The translations under genes were made by a program, and so were the position numbers. The notes under the pieces are model-generated. The model had not been told where the DNA came from. It did not search any database and was given only the letters and a program-made list of their open reading frames with translations. From NCBI GenBank assembly GCA_021777215.1, contig JAJYDS010000009.1, forward strand, positions 1-47,738: a stretch of DNA of 47,738 nt, written 5' to 3'. Numbering within the stretch: position 1 is the stretch's first letter; each line of letters starts with the position of its first letter. Origin of the DNA: a bacterium. Its GTDB lineage: Bacteria > Babelota > Babeliae > Babelales > Vermiphilaceae. Below, piece by piece: positions 24,687 through 32,476 of the stretch.

Positions 24687-25379
24687 ATGGTTGTTTTGAA
24701 TGCTGGTGATTTGTTTAAAGCGATTGGTATGAGTTCAGATTCGAAAAAAGAAATAAAAAATTTTTATGAGGCATTGGGTGCGCAGGGCCTTGCTAATTTA
24801 TTGTCACCAGCTCGTCATGCAGCCTATGTTGAGTTTTTAAAAAAGGTGTTGCCAGCGCAGGGGACCATTCTTGATTGTGCGTGTGGTTATGGCCGGTTAA
24901 CTATTCCCTTGGCTCAGGCTGGTTATAAGCTCTATGGTATTGATTTTTCTCAGAAGTTTATCGAAAAAGCGCGTGCGTATGGTGTCCAGCAGAATTTATC
25001 GATTCCCTTTCTTGTTGGGGATATGTGTGAGCTTCCTTTTACAGAAGCACTATTTGATGTCGTCATTTGTATGTGGTCATCATTTAGCGAATTGCTTACG
25101 GTTGACGATCAGGTTAAGGCGCTTGCGCAGATGGGGCGCGTGGTAAAGCCCTCAGGGTTTGTGCTTATCGATATGCCTTGCCCGCCAGATGGAGAACCGC
25201 TTAGCGATTATGAACGGGTAAACTATGCTCTGCTCGGGGGGCATGAGCATGTTGCTTTTATTCACGATGAACAGTCGCTGGGTGAATTAATGCGTGCGTG
25301 CGGCTTTACCCAGTTTAGTTTTGAATATGTCGATATAGGTGGGATAGGTCGGTTTATTTTCAGGTATATCCCTAAATGA
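24687..25379 (+). CDS. Class I SAM-dependent methyltransferase
   Basis: The methyltransferase core starts with a KNFYEALG segment. It shows motif I ILDCACGYGRLTIPLA, an acidic GIDFSQKFIEKAR, LVGDMCELPFTEALFDVVICMWSSF and RVVKPSGFVLIDMPCP. This resembles UbiE/Methyltransf_11-type enzymes. The start is uncertain: the open frame reaches back to a GTG at 24615, but no strong ribosome site supports any candidate. The ATG at 24687 gives 230 residues. No signal peptide is evident in that version, so it should act in the cytoplasm. The substrate is unknown. Confidence 0.75.
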   Translation: MVVLNAGDLFKAIGMSSDSKKEIKNFYEALGAQGLANLLSPARHAAYVEFLKKVLPAQGTILDCACGYGRLTIPLAQAGYKLYGIDFSQKFIEKARAYGVQQNLSIPFLVGDMCELPFTEALFDVVICMWSSFSELLTVDDQVKALAQMGRVVKPSGFVLIDMPCPPDGEPLSDYERVNYALLGGHEHVAFIHDEQSLGELMRACGFTQFSFEYVDIGGIGRFIFRYIPK

Positions 25380-25531
25380 GTCTATAAGTTTTCAGAATCT
25401 GTAGCGATTAAAAGAAGTTAATTTATTTGGAGTGACGCATATTCTTTTTCGCTTTTTTGGTACTATAGCTTTTCTCTTGTCTGCCTTTCTACACTGTATT
25501 TCTGGTGTACAGTCGTTATAAAGGAGTTAGT

Positions 25532-26830
25532 ATGAAACGTGCAGTGCCCGGATGTATTACTACAAAAAATAAAACAGTAAAAAAATTGCTTCACATTTTA
25601 GGCCCAGGCTTTATTACCGGTGCTGCTGATGACGATCCATCAGGAATAGGCACATACTCGCAAGCGGGGGCATTTTTGGGGTATAAACAATTATGGTTGG
25701 CACCTTTTTCTTTTCCTTTTATGGTAGCAATCCAAGAAATGTGCGGGCGTATTGGTTTAGTGACCGGTAAAGGATTGGCTGCAGTGCTCAAAAAACATTA
25801 TAGTCGTAGCGTGCTTTATGGGGCTGTTTTATTGCTTATCATTGCCAATACGATAAATATCGGGGCTGATTTGTGTGCTATGGCGGCTGCAACGCGCTTG
25901 GTTATTCCTCTTCCTTATTATTTGTTGCTCATTGGTATGACAGTGGGGACCATAGCCCTTGAAATATTTATTCCATATCAGCGCTATGCCAAGTATTTGA
26001 AATATTTGGCTTTTTCTCTTTTTGCGTATGTGGGCGTTGCTTTTATGGTTGAGCAGGACTGGGGAGCTATTTTTTGGTCCACGGTTATTCCTCATATTGT
26101 GCTCACCAAGGAGTATATCATGAATATCGTTGCGGTTCTGGGTACGACCATCTCTCCCTATCTCTTTTTTTGGCAAACCAGTCAGGAGGTAGAGGAAGAG
26201 ATTGTAAGCGAGCGTATTGCGCATATGGGTGAGGGAACGCCTCTTATCGATGGCGACGATATGCATGCTATGCAGGGGGATACGCTTTTGGGTATGTTTT
26301 TTTCTAATCTTATTATGTTTTTTATTATTGTGACCGTTGCTTCAACCTTGCACCGCGCGGGAGTTACCTCAATACAAACTGCCGACCAGGCAGCCCAAGC
26401 ATTGCGTCCATTGGCTGGTCAGTGGGCTTCCTTATTATTTACCCTGGGTATTGTGGGTACGGGATTGCTTGCGGTACCCATCCTTGCCGGGAGTGCTGCC
26501 TATGCGGTGGCTGAGATTGTTGGCTGGTCAGAGGGTCTTTCGTTAACTTTGCGGCAAGCGCCGGGATTTTATGGGGTAATAACGGTTGTTACGCTTGCGG
26601 GCCTTTTGGCCGATCTTAGTTCTGTTGCCCCATTTACCTTGCTCTATTATGCAGCGGTTTTGAATGGTATAGTGACGCCGCCACTTATTTTTCTTTTGTT
26701 AATGATTGCCAATAATAAAAACGTTATGGGTGCCTATACTAATGGGGCCGGCTCCAATATCTTGGGGTTGTTGGTCGGGGTGCTTATGAGTGGTGCGGTT
26801 GGCGCTTTACTCTGGTTTCTAGTAGTGTAG
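25532..26830 (+). CDS. Nramp-family divalent metal transporter (divergent clade)
   Basis: The 432-residue membrane protein starts at the ATG at 25532 after AAGGAG and has about 11 hydrophobic helices. Helix 1 carries GPGFITGAADDDPSGIGTYSQAGA, with DPSG where classic Nramp proteins have DPGN. Helix 6 carries TTISPYLFFWQTSQEVEEE, where classic proteins have the metal-binding MPH. It belongs to the divergent Nramp clade, so ion choice (Mn, Fe or Mg) cannot be taken from canonical members. It stands alone with a TACTAT -10-like box upstream. Confidence 0.85.
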   Translation: MKRAVPGCITTKNKTVKKLLHILGPGFITGAADDDPSGIGTYSQAGAFLGYKQLWLAPFSFPFMVAIQEMCGRIGLVTGKGLAAVLKKHYSRSVLYGAVLLLIIANTINIGADLCAMAAATRLVIPLPYYLLLIGMTVGTIALEIFIPYQRYAKYLKYLAFSLFAYVGVAFMVEQDWGAIFWSTVIPHIVLTKEYIMNIVAVLGTTISPYLFFWQTSQEVEEEIVSERIAHMGEGTPLIDGDDMHAMQGDTLLGMFFSNLIMFFIIVTVASTLHRAGVTSIQTADQAAQALRPLAGQWASLLFTLGIVGTGLLAVPILAGSAAYAVAEIVGWSEGLSLTLRQAPGFYGVITVVTLAGLLADLSSVAPFTLLYYAAVLNGIVTPPLIFLLLMIANNKNVMGAYTNGAGSNILGLLVGVLMSGAVGALLWFLVV

Positions 26831-26894
26831 TGGCATAGGTAAAAAAAGAGGTCTATGGTATACTCATACCTCCTACCATTACGAGGGAAATTAT

Positions 26895-27236
26895 ATGCAG
26901 AAAAATTGTTTAGTGCTTTTATTGTTGGGTTGTTTTAGCTTTATGCTCGTAAATGCCCATGGTCAAGCTGATTGCTCCGATCGGATATCTGTTTCTCAGG
27001 AGCAGGTTCAGAACGATGTGCATACGAGCGCAATGTCGGAAGACGATCCTTTTGGCGAGCCAGAAATCGATGACCCGGCCCTGATACCGGTAGCTCCCAA
27101 TAAAGTAATTGAAGTACCGCAACCAACAGCATCGCAGGCATTGCTACAAAAAGTTGGCTGCACCCTGATTGCCGGCTATCTTGTGTGTCGCAAATGTGCT
27201 GGGCGCATGTGGCGCAAGCTTAAGTCGGTGTACTAA
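26895..27236 (+). CDS. Small exported hypothetical protein
   Basis: The 113-residue protein has an N-terminal hydrophobic export signal containing LLGC (possible lipobox, Cys13) or a cleavage after VNA near residue 21. An acidic, proline-rich middle (EDDPFGEPEIDDPALIPV) follows. A short hydrophobic C-terminal segment with a basic end (LIAGYLVCRKCAGRMWRKLK) could be a membrane tail. GAGGG precedes the ATG, and a TATACT box lies upstream. No family is recognised. Confidence 0.5.
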   Translation: MQKNCLVLLLLGCFSFMLVNAHGQADCSDRISVSQEQVQNDVHTSAMSEDDPFGEPEIDDPALIPVAPNKVIEVPQPTASQALLQKVGCTLIAGYLVCRKCAGRMWRKLKSVY

Positions 27237-27264
27237 TCTCTGAAAAAAGAGGATCGATTAAACT

Positions 27265-28059
27265 ATGTCTGGTGCTCATTCTAAACACGAATTTGCCCTC
27301 TATGTGCCAAATCTTACCGCATTGCTTTCACGAATAAGCGTCGCACAAGTGCTTGTTTTAGATGATACTGAGATTGTGCATCGTATACAGAGTGTGTTGC
27401 GCTTGGAGCCAGGGGAAGAGATACGGCTATTCAATCGTCATACGCAGGCATTGTGCATTGTCCAATCAGTTCATAAAAAAGAAGTGCGGTGTCTGATAAG
27501 TGAAAGCAAAGAGACGATTCCTCTTGCGCCATCGGTCACTTTTTTTTTACCGCTTTTAAAAAAAGAAGATTTAGAAGCGGCTCTCTATTCTTTGGTGGAG
27601 TTAGGTGCGTCCGCGGTTCAGCTTGTCGTTACTGAGAAATCTCGTCAGCTTGGGCCAAAAGAACGAGAACAGAAAGAACTTGAGCGCTTAGAGCGGGTGA
27701 TGATTGCGGCGGCCGAACAATCAAAACAGTTTTCAATTTCCGTCTTATCTCCGGCGATATCCTTTGAAGCTCTACTTGGAAATTTAGCACAAAAAAAGCC
27801 AGGATCGGTTTCTATTTTTTTTGATCCTGCCGGTGATGATCTTTTCACTGTTATGAGTGACTTGCGCAAGCAAAATCCTGCTGAGATTTTTTTACTCGTC
27901 GGCCCTGAGGGTGACCTGACGGAAGCAGAAAAGGGAGGGTTAGCAAAGACGGGGATTCGTTTTTGTAAGCTCACGCCTACGGTGCTTCGGGCGCTGCAGG
28001 CAACTGCAGTGGGAATAGGCGTGGTGCGGTCAGTAGTATCGCCAGAAAAGGCCCATTAA
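27265..28059 (+). CDS. rsmE: 16S rRNA m3U1498 methyltransferase
   Basis: The 264-residue SPOUT methyltransferase has an N-terminal PUA-like part (VLRLEPGEEIRLFN). The C-terminal knot includes ALYSLVELGASAVQLVVTEKS, ERVMIAAAEQSKQ, IFLLVGPEGDLTEAE and LRALQATAVGIGVV. It methylates U1498 of 16S rRNA with SAM. It lies 29 bp after the small exported protein gene. Length and motifs are typical. Confidence 0.95.
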   Translation: MSGAHSKHEFALYVPNLTALLSRISVAQVLVLDDTEIVHRIQSVLRLEPGEEIRLFNRHTQALCIVQSVHKKEVRCLISESKETIPLAPSVTFFLPLLKKEDLEAALYSLVELGASAVQLVVTEKSRQLGPKEREQKELERLERVMIAAAEQSKQFSISVLSPAISFEALLGNLAQKKPGSVSIFFDPAGDDLFTVMSDLRKQNPAEIFLLVGPEGDLTEAEKGGLAKTGIRFCKLTPTVLRALQATAVGIGVVRSVVSPEKAH

Positions 28060-28208
28060 GAAAGAGACATCCGGCTCAAATGTTTGGTTGCGATCTCGAG
28101 CACAACAGTTTTGTCTTTCTTTTTGTGAGATTGTTGTTTTGGCTAACGCATATTTTTATACTGAATATACGCTGTTTCTGTTTACTTTCACAAAAGGGGT
28201 TTTGGAGT

Positions 28209-29264
28209 ATGAAAAGGCGATCGCTTTTCTGTATGTGCGTAGGGTTTTTGATGGGACTTGGCTATACGGATGCTGGTGCCTCTGCTGATACATTGGTTGC
28301 TGCAGAGCAGAAAAGCGCGGATGCGCCCGGAGAGCCCGTAGAAAAAAGCGCTAGTGCCATTCAGTCTGTTCTGCCTCATGCCGAGTCGCCATCGGAAAAA
28401 ATTTCTGAAAAAAAAACCTTCGATGATCTACCCAAGCTGCCGCCTATGCCGGTTTTTAAAACCGTTGTCATTCCACCCTATAGGGGTCCTCTTGCCAATG
28501 TAACCCCTGAAAGAGCCTTGGAATTTCTATTGCCGCTTATGATAGCGCAAGATGTTGATAACATGGTAAAGCTGATGAAGGGTGTTTCCGCACCACAAGC
28601 CCGTGCTATTCTCACCTTACTTTTTGCACAAAAAGATTCAAATCTTACCGTGGATGACAAGGCCCGATTGCTTGTAGGACTTGTTTCTACCTACTACGCT
28701 ACTGATGAGTTAGCGCAGTATTCACTCTTTGATCTGTTGCTGCGTTATTCCATGGTGCCAACCAAACCGCTGGCTTTTATTGCCGCATGCTCTTCCTATG
28801 CTCAGGCAATTCCAGCCATACTTTCATGGGCCCAAGACAGAATAAAAAAGGATAAAAAGGTGCCTACCTGGCTTAAGGAGAGTGGTTTTAAAGCGCTGCA
28901 GGAGGCAGTGATGAATAACGATTTTAAAAGTTTTTCTACATTGCTTAATAAAGGAGTTTATAGTACCCCTGTGCAGGCAGGACAATTGCTTGCTGATGCA
29001 GCTGGAGTAAAAAAAGAACGAACTGATTTTGTTGCGCCTTTAGTTCGCTTGAAAGCAGATCTCAATTATAAAGGACGTGGCTATACACCACTTATGAGGG
29101 CAACCGCTGCGGGAAATTTGGCATTTGTTAAAGCCTTAGTTCAAGCGGGCGCGGATATAAATTTTTTTGCGGATACAGCCATAGGTACAGCATTGCAAAT
29201 TGCTATCGAAAAAAAACAGCTTGCTATAGAAGAGTTTTTACGTAGGCATGGTGCTCAAGAATAA
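28209..29264 (+). CDS. Exported ankyrin-repeat protein
   Basis: The 351-residue protein starts at ATG 28209 after AAGGGG; the open frame upstream is probably untranslated. A signal peptide ends near AGASA. A Pro/Glu/Ser-rich linker is followed by helical repeats. Two ankyrin units lie at the C-terminus (GYTPLMRATAAGNLAFVKALVQAGADINF and a partner ending LAIEEFLRRHGAQ). Ankyrin repeats mediate protein binding and are common in secreted proteins of host-associated bacteria. The partner is unknown. Confidence 0.75.
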   Translation: MKRRSLFCMCVGFLMGLGYTDAGASADTLVAAEQKSADAPGEPVEKSASAIQSVLPHAESPSEKISEKKTFDDLPKLPPMPVFKTVVIPPYRGPLANVTPERALEFLLPLMIAQDVDNMVKLMKGVSAPQARAILTLLFAQKDSNLTVDDKARLLVGLVSTYYATDELAQYSLFDLLLRYSMVPTKPLAFIAACSSYAQAIPAILSWAQDRIKKDKKVPTWLKESGFKALQEAVMNNDFKSFSTLLNKGVYSTPVQAGQLLADAAGVKKERTDFVAPLVRLKADLNYKGRGYTPLMRATAAGNLAFVKALVQAGADINFFADTAIGTALQIAIEKKQLAIEEFLRRHGAQE

Positions 29265-29265
29265 T

Positions 29266-29952
29266 TTAAAGAGCTTGTTTTAAATAAAGGGGCATAAGCT
29301 GTCGGATGAGTCCATCTTTTTTGGACCATTTTTCAAGTGCGAGAAGCCCGAGCTGTTGGAGTGAATTTTGACTTGGTAGAGGTTGAGGAATTGATGCTTG
29401 TGTGCCAAAGAGTTGGCGTATCTTTTCTTGATGCAATGCTGTTCCATTGCCCAAGCAGATAAGAGATTGGCCCGCTAGTTCTTGCTGTATGTGTTCAAGT
29501 AAGACGTCTATATTTTTATAGCCCTTGCTTATCTGAAAGCTAGGACGTTTGAGGGCATAGTAAACATCGTTATTGAATGCATTAAAAAGTACCAGGGTTG
29601 CCTGTGTAGACGAATCTGCTTTTGCGGATGATGGTGTTGCTGTATATTCTTGCAAAAATGCATCAAGAGCATCAATACCAATAAGAGGTAGTTGACTTGC
29701 AAATGCCAACCCATTTACTGTTGCAATCGCGACACGGAGTGTAGTGAAGGGGCCGGGCCCTTGGTTGACGGCGATAAAAGAGAGCTGCTCTAAAGTAATG
29801 CCTGCTTGTTCGAGCGTATAGGCAATGAGGGGAACAAGATTTTTGCTTGCGCGAATTTTATCTTCAAGCGCAAATGCGAGTAGTTTTTCTTGTGCGAAGA
29901 CACCTACCTCAATGGCAGTATACGTGCTTTGCACGGCAAGAAAATAGATCAT
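29266..29952 (-). CDS. tsaB: tRNA threonylcarbamoyladenosine biosynthesis protein TsaB
   Basis: The 228-residue protein has an ASKHA-type fold with an N-terminal LAVQSTYTAIEVGVF strand, LVPLIAYTLEQAGITLEQL and the GPGPFTTLRVAIATVNGLAFA block that identifies TsaB. It supports TsaD in making the t6A base of ANN-decoding tRNAs. It converges on the ankyrin gene with only one base between stops. A small zinc-ribbon gene lies upstream on the same strand. Confidence 0.93.
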   Translation of the reverse strand: MIYFLAVQSTYTAIEVGVFAQEKLLAFALEDKIRASKNLVPLIAYTLEQAGITLEQLSFIAVNQGPGPFTTLRVAIATVNGLAFASQLPLIGIDALDAFLQEYTATPSSAKADSSTQATLVLFNAFNNDVYYALKRPSFQISKGYKNIDVLLEHIQQELAGQSLICLGNGTALHQEKIRQLFGTQASIPQPLPSQNSLQQLGLLALEKWSKKDGLIRQLMPLYLKQAL

Positions 29953-29973
29953 GAGAGTAGGGGCAGTTGTAGG

Positions 29974-30153
29974 TCAACTGCGATTTTTACATTTGTGTTG
30001 CTGGTAGAAGATACTAAATGAATCATATTCGATTGTTTTTTCTTTTTTAACAATTATCTTGCCGCAGTTGAGACATTTCCAGCCTTCAAAATTGAGAAAG
30101 TGATCAAAAAAAGACTGGAGCACCATAAGGCCGCCACATTTCTTACACTTCAT
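29974..30153 (-). CDS. 59-residue zinc-ribbon protein
   Basis: A 60-codon frame runs from ATG 30153 to TGA at 29974. It encodes MKCKKCGGLMVLQSFFDHF, then FEGWKCLNCGKIIV, with two CxxC pairs (C3/C6 and C27/C30) that would hold zinc. Similar small proteins with C..CGG and GW.C.NCG patterns are known from other bacteria as uncharacterised zinc ribbons. GGGATGGTGGA precedes the start. It probably forms a unit with tsaB, 21 bp downstream. Its function is unknown. Confidence 0.75.
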   Translation of the reverse strand: MKCKKCGGLMVLQSFFDHFLNFEGWKCLNCGKIIVKKEKTIEYDSFSIFYQQHKCKNRS

Positions 30154-30193
30154 TCCACCATCCCTTTTTTAGTATGGTTTGTGGGCCCGTTCA

Positions 30194-30217
30194 GATGAAT
30201 AACGCCCATTATTCATC
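30194..30217. other. Perfect hairpin between ruvX and the zinc-ribbon gene
   Basis: GATGAATAA and TTATTCATC (30194-30202, 30209-30217) form a 9-bp stem with a 6-base loop. No T-run follows on the minus strand, so it may be an operator or a weak terminator. The rest of 30154-30327 holds no recognisable gene. Confidence 0.45.
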
Positions 30218-30327
30218 ACTACCTACCGTAAGCTGAGGTGTCTTGGTTTGCTTCATTACCTGACAACTCTACCCTCTAGGAATCTACTGTATTGGGTATC
30301 CCATTGTCAATGAGAAGTTTTATAAAC

Positions 30328-30726
30328 TTATTTTCGAGAGCGTTCTAAATAACAGGTTAAAATGAATGCCGCAGCGCGTGCATGCGTTCCCAGCTTCTCT
30401 TTTTTGGTGAATGCTTTTTTCAGACCGGTTGCTTGTTTGCTACTGAGCCGTTCATCTTGAAAGACAAAGGTGAGATGGGGAAATTCAGTTTCGAGCTTTT
30501 CTTTGTACAATTCCACTTTTTTAGTTTGTTCGCTTACCGTTCCCCGCATAGTGATTGGGTAGCCCAAAACCACCGTTTGTATTTTTTCTTGAGTACACAG
30601 CGGTCCTAAAAACGCGGGAAGCTTTTCCGTTTCCACGGAAGTATACGGGCGAGCAAGCATGCCGAGCGCATCAGAAATAGCAACGCCGGTCCATTGATCA
30701 CCAATATCAAGAGCAAGTATTTTCAT
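30328..30726 (-). CDS. ruvX: YqgF/RuvX pre-16S rRNA nuclease / Holliday-junction resolvase-like
   Basis: The 132-residue RNase H-fold protein starts KILALDIGDQWTGVAISD, with the catalytic Asp7. It continues with VVLGYPITMRGTVSEQ and FQDERLSSKQA and ends in the HARAAAFILTCYLE helix. The family is best known for trimming pre-16S rRNA in Escherichia coli. Length is typical. It is divergent from murE, and the 148-bp intergenic region holds TGTCAA/TACTAT-like promoter elements for the latter. Confidence 0.93.
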   Translation of the reverse strand: MKILALDIGDQWTGVAISDALGMLARPYTSVETEKLPAFLGPLCTQEKIQTVVLGYPITMRGTVSEQTKKVELYKEKLETEFPHLTFVFQDERLSSKQATGLKKAFTKKEKLGTHARAAAFILTCYLERSRK

Positions 30727-30874
30727 ACATATCTGCTAGAAAAATAGTGTAAAAATAGGTATTATTTACAAGTTTAGTATACTTAAAATATGTCAACTGT
30801 AAACGTATTGGTACTATTGCCAAATTTTACCTGTCCAAGCAGTGCATTTTTAATGCTGATAAAGGGAAATAACC

Positions 30875-32305
30875 ATGAATAAGAGCCTGTTTCCTCAGAT
30901 CTACCCCGTTGCTTGCCATACTGATCAGGTGGGTAATGGTACGATATTTGTAGCGGTTCCAGGCAAAAAAGAAGATGGTATTTCTTATATTCCTCTTGCG
31001 GTGCAAAAGGGCGCTGCAAAAGTTGTTGTGCAACAAGATGCGATACTTTCTCTGGATGTGTTGGATTTGTTGATGCGCAATGGGGTTGCTCTTGAGCGTG
31101 TCGTTGATGCGCGCCGTGCATTGGCCGAGCTGAGTGCGCAGGAGCATGGTTTCCCTGCAAAAAAACTTACGATTATTGGTATTACCGGCACTAAGGGTAA
31201 AACGACAACGACCTATATTCTAGCTCATATCTTGCGAGCATCAGGGTATAAAACGGCTATGCTCAGTACGGTAGAAAATAAAATTGGCGATATGGTTTTT
31301 TCAGCAAAACTGACTACGCAGCATCCTGATTATTTGCATACTTTTTTTGCTTTGTGTGTTCAACAGGGGATTACCCACGTAGTGATGGAAGTTGCTGCGC
31401 AGGCAATGACGCTACATCGAGTGGCTGGCCTTGAATTTGCTGGTCTTTTGTTTACTAATTTTGAGCGTGAACATTCAGAATTTTATGTCTCAATTGAAGA
31501 TTATTTTGCAGCAAAATGTGCGCTTTTTACCTTTCGTAAACCGCATGCACCGGTTCTTATTAATGCCGATGATGCCTGGGGGCAAAAAATTCTTGTTCAG
31601 CACCCAGACTTTTTGCGTTTTGGGCTTGGCAGCCAAGACTATGATGTAGCCGCACGAGTGCATGATGTTAATGCTGGAATAGTAGCGGATGTGTACATTG
31701 GCCAGGAAACTGAAGCGTTGCACTGTCCAACATTGGTTGGCAGGTTTAATGCTTACAATCTCCTGGGTGCTCTTGGATTGGTAGTAAAACTAGGTCTTAC
31801 CTTAAAACAAGCGATAAGAGCCGCTGCCTCTTTTGGATCAGTGCCCGGAAGATTGCAGGGCTATACTCTGCCCAATGGCGCACGGAGCTTTATTGATTAT
31901 GCGCATACGCCATCATCATTTACCCAAGTGCTTACGGTATTACGTGCGACAACCGATCATTTGATAGTAATTTTTGGTGCTGGCGGCGATCGTGATCCTC
32001 ATAAGCGCCCGGTTATGGGAACGATTACTTCTGAGATTGCTGATCTGGTTCTGGTAACATCAGATAATCCACGCTCTGAATGCGCAGAGGATATTGCGCA
32101 ACAAATCATTACCGGTATAGCAGCGGGTAATCGTCATAAACTGGTATGTGAACTTGATCGCGAACAGGCAATTAAAAAAGCGTATGCGCTATCACGTCCA
32201 ACGAGTGTGATTGTGCTTCTTGGTAAAGGGCCTGATGAGTATCAAATGATTGGCTCGGTTAAATATCCCTTTAGCGAAAAGGCCATATTGCAATCGCTGC
32301 GCTGA
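30875..32305 (+). CDS. murE: UDP-MurNAc-tripeptide synthetase (MurE)
   Basis: The 476-residue Mur ligase has the P-loop GITGTKGKTTT (102-112), the carbamylation lysine K214 in DYFAAKCALF, FGAGGDRDPHKRPVM and SDNPR (396-400). DNPR is the motif that binds meso-diaminopimelate, so the cell wall is of the DAP type. Two family positions differ: the usual SSHAL block reads AAQAM, and the usual NLTRDH reads NFEREH. It adds the third residue of the peptidoglycan stem. A strong terminator follows, so it is not part of a larger dcw cluster here. Confidence 0.95.
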   Translation: MNKSLFPQIYPVACHTDQVGNGTIFVAVPGKKEDGISYIPLAVQKGAAKVVVQQDAILSLDVLDLLMRNGVALERVVDARRALAELSAQEHGFPAKKLTIIGITGTKGKTTTTYILAHILRASGYKTAMLSTVENKIGDMVFSAKLTTQHPDYLHTFFALCVQQGITHVVMEVAAQAMTLHRVAGLEFAGLLFTNFEREHSEFYVSIEDYFAAKCALFTFRKPHAPVLINADDAWGQKILVQHPDFLRFGLGSQDYDVAARVHDVNAGIVADVYIGQETEALHCPTLVGRFNAYNLLGALGLVVKLGLTLKQAIRAAASFGSVPGRLQGYTLPNGARSFIDYAHTPSSFTQVLTVLRATTDHLIVIFGAGGDRDPHKRPVMGTITSEIADLVLVTSDNPRSECAEDIAQQIITGIAAGNRHKLVCELDREQAIKKAYALSRPTSVIVLLGKGPDEYQMIGSVKYPFSEKAILQSLR

Positions 32306-32347
32306 TTTTTCTAGTTTTTTCTATTTTTGTTTATCAGTTTTTTAAAG

Positions 32348-32388
32348 AGCACTATGTGAGCATATAACGCTCTTGTAGTGCTTTTTTT
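32348..32388 (+). terminator. Intrinsic terminator of murE
   Basis: AGCACTATGTGAGC and GCTCTTGTAGTGCT (32348-32361, 32369-32382) pair with a three-base internal bulge and are followed by seven T. Confidence 0.8.
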
Positions 32389-32476
32389 CCTTATCTTGAG
32401 ACCCCTTTAATGCGCATGATATCCTGGTTAACAGGGATAGGGTTTTTTTCAAGCGCCACTAAAAAAAGGGGGGGCG

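Noticed and set aside
25829-26266. 145-codon minus-strand frame inside the Nramp gene
   Set aside because: It is antisense to a clear transporter and has no domain or ribosome site.
30286-30300. TTGACA on the minus strand upstream of the zinc-ribbon gene
   Set aside because: No -10 box at a suitable distance was found, so a promoter was not annotated.
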